Shown in pieces: positions 7,688 to 13,121 of a DNA stretch of 13,121 nucleotides. This DNA is from an uncultured Bacillota bacterium (lineage in GTDB: Bacteria > Bacillota_I > Bacilli_A > Izemoplasmatales > UBA1188): assembly GCA_937907585.1 (NCBI GenBank), contig CALCVH010000170.1, positions 1-13,121 of the forward strand, in the 5' to 3' direction. A program made the position numbers and the translations under genes. The notes beneath the pieces are model-generated. The model had not been told where the DNA came from. It worked only from the letters and a program-made list of their open reading frames with translations, and did no database searches. Numbering within the stretch: position 1 is the first letter of the stretch; every line of letters starts with the position of its first letter.

Positions 7688-7716
7688 ATTTAATCATAAA
7701 AATAATAGGTTGACAA
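7688..7716 (-). promoter_or_regulatory. Probable promoter of the DUF308-hydrolase-AraC operon
   Basis: On the minus strand TTGTCA (7711-7716, five of six to consensus), a 17-base spacer and TTAAAT (7688-7693) with an extended TG are found. The -35 box lies in the loop and stem of the fucO terminator. The expected start near 7681 gives a very short leader with the AAGGAG site. There are few other places for a promoter between the terminator and the gene. Confidence 0.5.
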
Positions 7717-7729
7717 GCAACCTATTATT
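7697..7729 (-). terminator. Strong intrinsic terminator after fucO
   Basis: AATAATAGGTTG and CAACCTATTATT form a perfect 12-bp stem (7701-7712 and 7718-7729) with a 5-base loop. On the minus strand the stem ends in ATTATT and continues TTTATG, giving a short U-rich tail. It lies 15 bases past the fucO stop codon. Confidence 0.85.
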
Positions 7730-7744
7730 ATATTTATATATTTT

Positions 7745-8890
7745 TTACATAATCTTTTTAAATAATTCAACAACTTGAGTATGAGTTGCTTCTCTAGGGT
7801 TACCTGGATAACAAGCATCATTTAATGCATCAGTTGCGAGACTATCTAAATCAGAAACTTTAATTTCTTCACAAACTGTTGGGATTCCAACATCTTGTGA
7901 TAATTTCTTAACAGCGTTAATAGCCGCATCTCTATATTCTTCTTGAGTCATATTATCAACATCTTTAACTCCGAATACTCTAGCGATTTCACGATATTTT
8001 TCACCAGTAGTTTCTTTGTTGAATTCCATTGATATTGGAAGTAACATAGCGCAAGCTTTTCCGTGTGGAACATCATAATAAGCACTTAATGTGTGTGCCA
8101 TAGCGTGGTCAATTCCTAAACCAACATTTGAGAATCCCATACCTGCTACATATTGAGCTAAAGCCATATTTTCTAAAGCTTTATCATCACCATTAACTGC
8201 GGCTCTTAAATTCTTAGCAATTAATTCAATAGCTTTAATATGGAACATATCTGACATTTCCCAAGCAGCTCTTGTAGTATAACCTTCAATAGCGTGTGTT
8301 AAAGCGTCCATACCAGTGAAAGCTTTTAGGCTCTTAGGCATTGAAGCCATCATATCAGGATCTACTACAGCGATAATTGGCATATCATGTACGTCAACAC
8401 ATACAAATTTTCTCTTTCTTTCAACATCAGTTATAACATAGTTAATAGTTACTTCTGCAGCAGTTCCAGCTGTTGTTGGAACAGCTATAATTGGTAAACA
8501 AGGCTTTTTAGTTGGCGCAACACCTTCTAAGCTTCTTACATCAGCAAATTCAGGGTTGTTTATGATGATACCAATCGCTTTTGCGGTATCCATTGAAGAT
8601 CCACCACCAATAGCAACGATCGCATCAGCCTTAGCTTTCTTACAAGCTTTAACACCATCTAACACGTTTTCGATAGTTGGGTTTGGTTTGATATCGCTAT
8701 ATAGATGATATTCAATTTTAGCTTCATCTAATAGTGAAGTTACTTTTGTAGTTACACCAAATTTTACTAAAGATGCATCACTACATACTAAAATACTTTT
8801 GAAACCTCTTGATTGAATTTCAGGAACAATGTTTAAAATTGCACCATGTCCATGATAAGAAGTTTCATTTAACATAAATCTTTGTGACAT
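7745..8890 (-). CDS. fucO: Iron-containing alcohol dehydrogenase, lactaldehyde reductase (FucO) type
   Basis: A 381-residue group III alcohol dehydrogenase, about the same length as E. coli FucO and alignable with it by eye with one residue offset. It should reduce L-lactaldehyde to 1,2-propanediol with NADH, or a similar short aldehyde, in the cytoplasm. Seen: GGGSSMDTAKAIG (95-107) for the dinucleotide; D38 in the position of the FucO Asp linked to NAD preference; FADVRSLEG (115-123); PTTAGTAAEVTINYVITD (138-155); and metal ligands D195, H199, H262 and H276 with H266 nearby. The C-terminal GNPREAT is also FucO-like. The ATG at 8890 follows AAGGAG (8899-8904) with an 8-base spacer. It is 37 bases behind the CstA gene and ends at a strong terminator. 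No fucose or rhamnose genes are nearby, so the true aldehyde could differ. Confidence 0.92.
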   Translation of the reverse strand: MSQRFMLNETSYHGHGAILNIVPEIQSRGFKSILVCSDASLVKFGVTTKVTSLLDEAKIEYHLYSDIKPNPTIENVLDGVKACKKAKADAIVAIGGGSSMDTAKAIGIIINNPEFADVRSLEGVAPTKKPCLPIIAVPTTAGTAAEVTINYVITDVERKRKFVCVDVHDMPIIAVVDPDMMASMPKSLKAFTGMDALTHAIEGYTTRAAWEMSDMFHIKAIELIAKNLRAAVNGDDKALENMALAQYVAGMGFSNVGLGIDHAMAHTLSAYYDVPHGKACAMLLPISMEFNKETTGEKYREIARVFGVKDVDNMTQEEYRDAAINAVKKLSQDVGIPTVCEEIKVSDLDSLATDALNDACYPGNPREATHTQVVELFKKIM

Positions 8891-8910
8891 ATTGTTTTCT
8901 CCTTAGTTTT

Positions 8911-8919
8911 ATTATAACA
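8911..8919 (-). promoter_or_regulatory. Possible extended -10 element ahead of fucO
   Basis: TGTTATAAT on the minus strand lies between the CstA stop and fucO. No -35 box is visible, and the expected start would fall on the ribosome site, so this may be chance and fucO may be read only from upstream. Confidence 0.25.
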
Positions 8920-8927
8920 TAGTTGTT

Positions 8928-10403
8928 TTATAAATCTTCTTGTTCTTTTTTATGAGATAAAAGTTTAAATATATAAAATGAGAATATTAAGAGTGAAATA
9001 GTGAGTCCAATAACAATTGATAAAACATATGGAATAAATCGTCCTAAACCTAGATTTGGTTCAGCGAGTATATAAGTTATTACGACAGCGGTCATAAATA
9101 ATGCAGGAATAGCGGTAAATAATGATGAATATTTATTCTTATTAGTCTTATATTGATATCCAGTAGATACCCATAAACATATCGCCGCTAACAATTGATT
9201 CGACCATGCGAACCATCTCCATAAAATATTGAAGTTTTTCGCATCAGCGAAATTCCATATGCTTATTCCAATAACGAATACAAATAATGGAATAGTTAAA
9301 ATTATACGATTGATTATTTTCTTTTGATCTAATTTAATCTTTTCTCCAACAATTAGTCTACAGCTTCTAAGTGCTGTATCTCCACTAGTTATAGGACATA
9401 TTACTACACCAACTATAGCTAAAACTGTACCAACTTTACCAAGCACACCTCTAGATATCTCATTAACAGAATTAGAATTTCCGCCAATTAGATTTAAAGC
9501 TTCCCATCCTTCTTTAGTATCAACTTTAAAGAAAGCCATAGCCGCAGCGGCCCATATTAATGCGATAACGCCTTCAGCTACCATAGCGCCATAAAAAACT
9601 TGTCTACCTTCTTTTTCGCTTTTTATACATTTCGCAATCATTGGAGACTGTGTTGCGTGGAATCCACTTACAGCGCCACACGCAACTGTAGTCATCATAA
9701 ATGGCCACCAAGGTAGAGAACCATTAGCTTTAGAAAAGTCTTTTACATTTCCAAATAATTCTATCATATGATAATCGCCTGATTTAACCATGATTCCTGT
9801 AATTACCGCTACAGCCATAACAATTAAAATTACTCCAAAAAGTGGATATATTTTACCAATTACTTTATCGATTGGAACTATAGTGCTTAAGAAATAATAC
9901 GCTAAGATAATTATCATCCATATCCACGCTTTAACATTTCCATCAGTCAATGATTCAAGAAGTGTTGATGGTGATACAACAAATACTGCAGTAACTAAAA
10001 TTAATAGAATAATAGAGAATACTCTCATTATTGATTCAATAACTTTACCTAAGTATTTACCTGATAATTTAACTATAGATTCACCATTATTTCTTGATGA
10101 GATCATTCCAGAAAAATAGTCGTGAACAGCGCCACCTAAAATACAACCAAGCACAATCCATAAGAAAACGATTGGTCCAAATAAAGCACCACTTATTGCG
10201 CCAAATATTGGCCCTGTTCCTGCGATATTTAATAGTTCAATCAAAAATGCTTTCCATTTTGGAAGTGGAGTTATATCAACTCCATCAGGATTTGATATAG
10301 CAGGTGTTAATCTATCATCAATTGCGAAGACTTTTTCGCTTACTCTACTATAAATTAAATATCCAACAATAAGCAAAACTAAAGATATAAAGAATGTAAT
10401 CAT
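8928..10403 (-). CDS. cstA: CstA-family transporter (carbon starvation protein A)
   Basis: A 491-residue polytopic membrane protein with about a dozen hydrophobic segments. It is of the shorter kind seen in many Bacillota, against about 700 residues in E. coli CstA. Conserved CstA blocks are present: IAGTGPIFGAISGALFGP (60-77), GGAVHDYFSGMISSRNNG (90-107), SGFHATQSP (246-254), SGDTALRSCRL (340-350) and FNILWRWFAWSNQLLAA (391-407). Known family members import pyruvate or peptides with protons; which applies here cannot be told. The start chosen is ATG 10401-10403, since GGGTGA (10408-10413) precedes it by 4 bases, while the upstream in-frame TTG lacks such a site. A 22-base palindrome lies in the leader. 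FucO follows after 37 bases with no terminator between, so the two are probably co-transcribed. Confidence 0.93.
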   Translation of the reverse strand: MITFFISLVLLIVGYLIYSRVSEKVFAIDDRLTPAISNPDGVDITPLPKWKAFLIELLNIAGTGPIFGAISGALFGPIVFLWIVLGCILGGAVHDYFSGMISSRNNGESIVKLSGKYLGKVIESIMRVFSIILLILVTAVFVVSPSTLLESLTDGNVKAWIWMIIILAYYFLSTIVPIDKVIGKIYPLFGVILIVMAVAVITGIMVKSGDYHMIELFGNVKDFSKANGSLPWWPFMMTTVACGAVSGFHATQSPMIAKCIKSEKEGRQVFYGAMVAEGVIALIWAAAAMAFFKVDTKEGWEALNLIGGNSNSVNEISRGVLGKVGTVLAIVGVVICPITSGDTALRSCRLIVGEKIKLDQKKIINRIILTIPLFVFVIGISIWNFADAKNFNILWRWFAWSNQLLAAICLWVSTGYQYKTNKNKYSSLFTAIPALFMTAVVITYILAEPNLGLGRFIPYVLSIVIGLTISLLIFSFYIFKLLSHKKEQEDL

Positions 10404-10407
10404 TTTT

Positions 10408-10413
10408 TCACCC
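10408..10413 (-). promoter_or_regulatory. Ribosome binding site GGGTGA of cstA
   Basis: GGGTGA followed by AAAA directly precedes the ATG at 10403. It fixes the start there and excludes the TTG at 10421. Confidence 0.65.
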
Positions 10414-10420
10414 AATAACA

Positions 10421-10442
10421 ATATGATATTTAAATATCATAT
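10421..10442. repeat. Perfect 22-base palindrome in the cstA leader
   Basis: The 22 bases equal their own reverse complement. Each arm carries ATATGATATTT and the flanking bases do not extend the symmetry. It lies 17 bases ahead of the cstA start codon and just past a TATAAT, which suits an operator or a leader hairpin. It has no T-run on the downstream side, so it is unlikely to be a good terminator. Confidence 0.7.
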
Positions 10443-10451
10443 ACATAATAT

Positions 10452-10457
10452 ATTATA
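10452..10457 (-). promoter_or_regulatory. -10 box ahead of cstA
   Basis: A perfect TATAAT on the minus strand lies 48 bases ahead of the cstA start and about 10 bases ahead of the palindrome. No clear -35 box is seen in the end of the ABC gene, and the AT-rich setting makes chance matches likely. Confidence 0.4.
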
Positions 10458-10476
10458 ATCTTTTTTAATTAATTTT

Positions 10477-12360
10477 CTATGAAAGTGCGTCGTTAGCGAG
10501 TTTAGTGTTTAAATCATTTAATTCTTTTAATTCATAGAACTTACCTTTTTTAGCCATAAGCTCTTCATAAGTACCAGTTTCTACACATCTACCATTATCC
10601 ATCACTACTATCTTATCCGCATTTCTTATTGTAGATAGTCTATGAGCGACTATGAATGTGGTTCTTCCTGATACAGATGCGCTTATCGCTTTTTGAACAT
10701 AGTATTCTGAAATATTATCTAAGGCACTAGTCGCTTCATCTAATATTAGTATTTTTGGATTTCTTATTAGCGCTCTAGCGATAGTGATTCTTTGTTTTTG
10801 TCCACCAGATAATTTATCACCATGTTCACCAACTTGAGTATTTAATCCATCTGGTAAATCTTTTATGAATTCACTAATATTAGCCATTTCAACTACTTTA
10901 TTTAATTCTTCTTCTGTGTATCTTTCTAGTCCATAAGTTATATTATCTCTAATAGTGCCAGTAAATAGGATACTATTTTGTGGAACTACTGATATATTGT
11001 GTCTATAACTTTGTAGATCATATTCTTTAATTGAAATACCATCTATTAATAAATCACCAGATGTAGGTAAGAGTAAACCAATAATCAAATTCATAATTGT
11101 TGTTTTTCCTGAACCTGATGAGCCTACAAACGCAACGCATTCTCCTTTTTTAACATCTAAACTAAAATCTGATACTACGTTAACTTTTCCATTTGGATAT
11201 TGATATGTTACATTTTTAAATTCAACATCACCATTAATGTTAATTGGTTTAGGATTATCGATACTTCTTTCAACTTCGGTAACATTCATTATTTCTGATA
11301 CAGAAGATAATGCATCAGTTCCTTTAGTGATTTGTGGAAGAATTCCAATTAATCCAGTAATACCATTGCTGATGGTTGTGAACATTGATTGATATAATAC
11401 AATATCACCAACAGAAATAATCCCTCGTATTGCTAAGAATATACAGAATACTAAACATCCGATATTTAAAACATTTGATACAACGAATGATAATGAACCA
11501 AAATATGCATGAACATTATCAACACCCATTCCAGAACGAGTAACATTCGCAATCGTTTTATTAAGAGATGCTATTTCAACATCTTGTAAACCATGAGATT
11601 TAGTAACTGGAGTCATCTCAATCATAGTAGATAGTTTAGCGCTCATATCTTCTGTTTTTACTCTAAAATCCTTATTTGTATCTTTTATTTTCTTTCTAAA
11701 TAAGAAAGTTAATAAAACATTTATTGGAATTATTATTAAAAAGAATAAAGCTACAAATCCATTTCTATAAATTGAAATCGCTGATGATATTATTACACCA
11801 ATTAGATTTGGAATAAAACTGAACACTAAAGCTTGTAATAATCCATCAATAGATTCAATATCTCTTAAGAATTTAGATTGAATCTTTCCTGACTGCATGT
11901 CTTTATGATAAGTAATTGATAAGTGTTGAAGTTTTCTAATAAGAACGCTTTTAAGTCCAGCACTTGTTTTTCTTAACATTTTACTTACTATACGCCATCT
12001 TAATACTGTAAATGGAATATTTAAAACTGTTGTGATTAATAAAACTGATAAGTTAACTATTAGAAGGATTAATGAGGTTTGTGTTAATTCTCCTGCCTTT
12101 ATCGCTTCCCCCGTAATATCTATTATATTTGCGGTTGCGATAGGCAAAACCCACACTGGAAGATTCTGAAAAAAATAAACGATTGTAGATGAAAATAAAC
12201 TTCCAAAGTTTACTTTTATCAATCGTTTAAGAATTCCATTCTTTTTATTTGGCTTATTTTCATTATCGTTAAAAAGATGTTCGTAATTAGGAATCATCTC
12301 ATCATAACTTCTATTTTCTTTGTCTATTGACTCTTTTTTCTTATTAATATCTTTTTCCAT
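10477..12360 (-). CDS. ABC transporter half-protein, fused permease and ATPase (exporter type)
   Basis: A 627-residue type IV exporter half-transporter of the MsbA/MdlB/LmrA kind, expected to work as a dimer in the cell membrane. From the ATG at 12358-12360: a polar N-terminal extension of about 45 residues, six membrane segments (roughly 55 to 345), then the ATPase domain with Walker A GSSGSGKT (413-420), Q461 in VVPQNS, signature LSGGQ (517-521), Walker B LILDEATSA with D541/E542, and H573 in VAHRLS. All catalytic positions are intact. A GTG nine bases upstream is an alternative start; neither has a strong ribosome site. Only one such gene is present, so it is a homodimer or pairs with a protein coded elsewhere. 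It lies behind the luxS terminator and ahead of cstA. The substrate is unknown; lipid, peptide or drug export would all fit. Confidence 0.93.
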   Translation of the reverse strand: MEKDINKKKESIDKENRSYDEMIPNYEHLFNDNENKPNKKNGILKRLIKVNFGSLFSSTIVYFFQNLPVWVLPIATANIIDITGEAIKAGELTQTSLILLIVNLSVLLITTVLNIPFTVLRWRIVSKMLRKTSAGLKSVLIRKLQHLSITYHKDMQSGKIQSKFLRDIESIDGLLQALVFSFIPNLIGVIISSAISIYRNGFVALFFLIIIPINVLLTFLFRKKIKDTNKDFRVKTEDMSAKLSTMIEMTPVTKSHGLQDVEIASLNKTIANVTRSGMGVDNVHAYFGSLSFVVSNVLNIGCLVFCIFLAIRGIISVGDIVLYQSMFTTISNGITGLIGILPQITKGTDALSSVSEIMNVTEVERSIDNPKPININGDVEFKNVTYQYPNGKVNVVSDFSLDVKKGECVAFVGSSGSGKTTIMNLIIGLLLPTSGDLLIDGISIKEYDLQSYRHNISVVPQNSILFTGTIRDNITYGLERYTEEELNKVVEMANISEFIKDLPDGLNTQVGEHGDKLSGGQKQRITIARALIRNPKILILDEATSALDNISEYYVQKAISASVSGRTTFIVAHRLSTIRNADKIVVMDNGRCVETGTYEELMAKKGKFYELKELNDLNTKLANDALS

Positions 12361-12403
12361 ATCAGTCACTTCATTTAGTCACATAATATATTATATATTA
12401 TTT

Positions 12404-12433
12404 ATTTAAATTTTTTATATTTAGTTTTGACAA
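12404..12433 (-). promoter_or_regulatory. Possible promoter of the ABC transporter gene
   Basis: On the minus strand TTGTCA (12428-12433) is followed 18 bases later by TTAAAT (12404-12409), with a further TATAAT at 12390-12395. The -35 overlaps the tail of the luxS terminator, as in the DUF308 operon promoter. The region is nearly all A and T, so the -10 assignment is weak. Confidence 0.35.
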
Positions 12434-12455
12434 AATAAAAGATGGCTAAGCCATC
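12431..12455 (-). terminator. Intrinsic terminator after luxS
   Basis: GATGGC and GCCATC pair around TTA (12441-12455) and on the minus strand are followed by TTTTATTTTG. It starts 9 bases past the luxS stop codon. Stem, tail and place all fit rho-independent termination. Confidence 0.85.
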
Positions 12456-12464
12456 ATGATATTA

Positions 12465-12989
12465 TTATGAATCAAAGAAATGTTTACCACTTTCAGTAAC
12501 AAGTCTATCTGTTTTTGGATATTCAAAAATTAATTCATTATCCTTATTAGCTTCTAGATAATTTACATATTCATTAGCGTAATATTTAGCCATATCAAGA
12601 TTGTGCATAAGATAATTTCCACAGTTTACTTTTGTAGCGCCAGGTACTTCTATAGCCTCTTTAGCGTATTTAAAAGCGCTAAAAATTAAATCATATAATT
12701 CTTTTGAAGATCTATTTCCTTTAAGAATTAAATAGAAACCAGTAAGACAACCCATAGGTCCCCAGTATACAATATCATCTTTAAGTGGTGAATCGTTTCT
12801 TAAATATGTCGCAATGATATGTTCAAGCGAATGCATCGCAGCAACATCTATTACTGGCTCAATATTTGGTCTTTTTAATCTTATATCATAAGTTGTTACG
12901 CTATATTCACCTAGGTAATCAACTCTACTTGTAAATATACCAGGTATTATGCGAGTATGATCAACTGAAAAACTTTGAATTAATTTCAT
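12465..12989 (-). CDS. luxS: S-ribosylhomocysteine lyase LuxS
   Basis: A 174-residue cytoplasmic metalloenzyme that splits S-ribosylhomocysteine into homocysteine and DPD, the precursor of the AI-2 signal, as part of methyl-cycle recycling. Seen: N-terminal SFSVDHTRIIPG (6-17), the metal motif HSLEH (H53, E56, H57), catalytic cysteine C81 in GPMGCLTGFY, and the third metal ligand C123 in NCGNYLMHN. These match the LuxS active site of B. subtilis, and the length is close to its usual size of about 155-170. The start is ATG 12987-12989, because AAAGGA (13000-13005) lies 10 bases ahead of it; the in-frame TTG at 13010 lies upstream of that site. The gene begins about 50 bases after the 5S rRNA and ends at its own terminator. 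No pfs or methionine-cycle gene is in the window. Confidence 0.96.
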   Translation of the reverse strand: MKLIQSFSVDHTRIIPGIFTSRVDYLGEYSVTTYDIRLKRPNIEPVIDVAAMHSLEHIIATYLRNDSPLKDDIVYWGPMGCLTGFYLILKGNRSSKELYDLIFSAFKYAKEAIEVPGATKVNCGNYLMHNLDMAKYYANEYVNYLEANKDNELIFEYPKTDRLVTESGKHFFDS

Positions 12990-12999
12990 ATTATTTTTA

Positions 13000-13005
13000 T
13001 CCTTT
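13000..13005 (-). promoter_or_regulatory. Ribosome binding site AAAGGA of luxS
   Basis: AAAGGA lies 10 bases ahead of the ATG at 12989 and overlaps codons that would follow the alternative TTG start at 13010, so it decides the luxS start. Confidence 0.7.
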
Positions 13006-13037
13006 AACAATAATATATCTACAAATAAAAAAAGAAA

Positions 13038-13121
13038 GAGCCTAGCGATGTCCTACTCTTGCACAAACGTACTACAATCGGCGCTGAGGTGCTTGACTTC
13101 CGTGTTCGGAATGGGAACGGG
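13038..13121 (-). rRNA. 5S ribosomal RNA, 3' part (cut by the window edge)
   Basis: The minus strand reads CCCGTTCCCATTCCGAACAC, then GGAAGTCAAGCACCTCAGCG, CCGAT and, near the end, GAGTAGGACATCGCTAGGC. These are the conserved loop B, helix III and 3' blocks of bacterial 5S rRNA. About 84 bases are visible and some 25-30 at the 5' end are outside the window. After the 3' end the strand reads TTTCTTTTTTTATTT, a U-rich tail that could end transcription together with the terminal 5S stem. This marks the end of an rRNA operon. Confidence 0.95.

Noticed and set aside
10404..10421. TTG start for cstA giving 6 extra residues
   Set aside because: It has no ribosome site, while GGGTGA stands right before the ATG at 10403.
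12990..13010. TTG start for luxS giving 7 extra residues
   Set aside because: The AAAGGA ribosome site lies inside that extension and the next ATG begins the family-typical N-terminus.
12990..13037. SAM-type riboswitch ahead of luxS
   Set aside because: The 48-base gap is too short and has no such fold.
1..13121. Reassigned genetic code (TGA as tryptophan)
   Set aside because: No gene stops with TGA, but all open frames are free of internal TGA and tryptophan is coded by TGG in conserved places, so the standard bacterial code fits.

Overview
This window is a piece of an AT-rich bacterial chromosome, most likely from an anaerobic member of the Bacillota (Firmicutes). An Erysipelotrichia- or Mollicutes-like host is possible but cannot be fixed from this sequence. 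Evidence for this is the low GC content, strong AGGAG-type ribosome sites, TATAAT boxes, U-tailed intrinsic terminators, and families such as LuxS, short CstA and FucO. All ten protein genes and the 5S rRNA lie on the minus strand, so transcription runs from high to low coordinates. All ten genes stop with TAA or TAG and none with TGA. No tRNA, CRISPR array, insertion sequence or phage gene was found.

Read in the direction of transcription, the right edge holds the 3' part of a 5S rRNA, the end of an rRNA operon cut by the window. About 50 bases on comes luxS (S-ribosylhomocysteine lyase, maker of the AI-2 precursor), closed by a clear terminator. Next are an ABC exporter half-transporter, a CstA-family transporter behind a perfect 22-base palindrome, and a FucO-type iron alcohol dehydrogenase ended by a strong 12-bp terminator. 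CstA and FucO may be a small carbon-metabolism pair: uptake of pyruvate or peptides, and NADH-linked reduction of lactaldehyde or a similar aldehyde.

A tight four-gene operon follows (7.7 to 4.6 kb): a small DUF308/HdeD-like membrane protein, a membrane-anchored alpha/beta hydrolase, an SGNH/GDSL esterase and an AraC-type regulator with a cupin sensor. The genes overlap or lie 1-2 bases apart. This suggests an inducible ester-hydrolysis module whose regulator is the last gene, although the substrate is unknown. Its likely promoter overlaps the upstream terminator hairpin.

Next is a large hybrid sensor histidine kinase with an extracellular sensor and two receiver domains, with its own promoter and terminator. 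Last is an AAA-ATPase/PD-(D/E)XK protein gene that looks AT-richer than its neighbours. Its promoter is preceded by five 10-bp direct repeats, one of which supplies the -35 hexamer. The leftmost 195 bases are non-coding and hold a C8 run and a GC-rich palindrome.

Most of the window is ordinary. The most unusual parts are the helically phased decamer array on the AAA/nuclease gene, the placement of luxS directly behind an rRNA operon, and the hydrolase-AraC operon.
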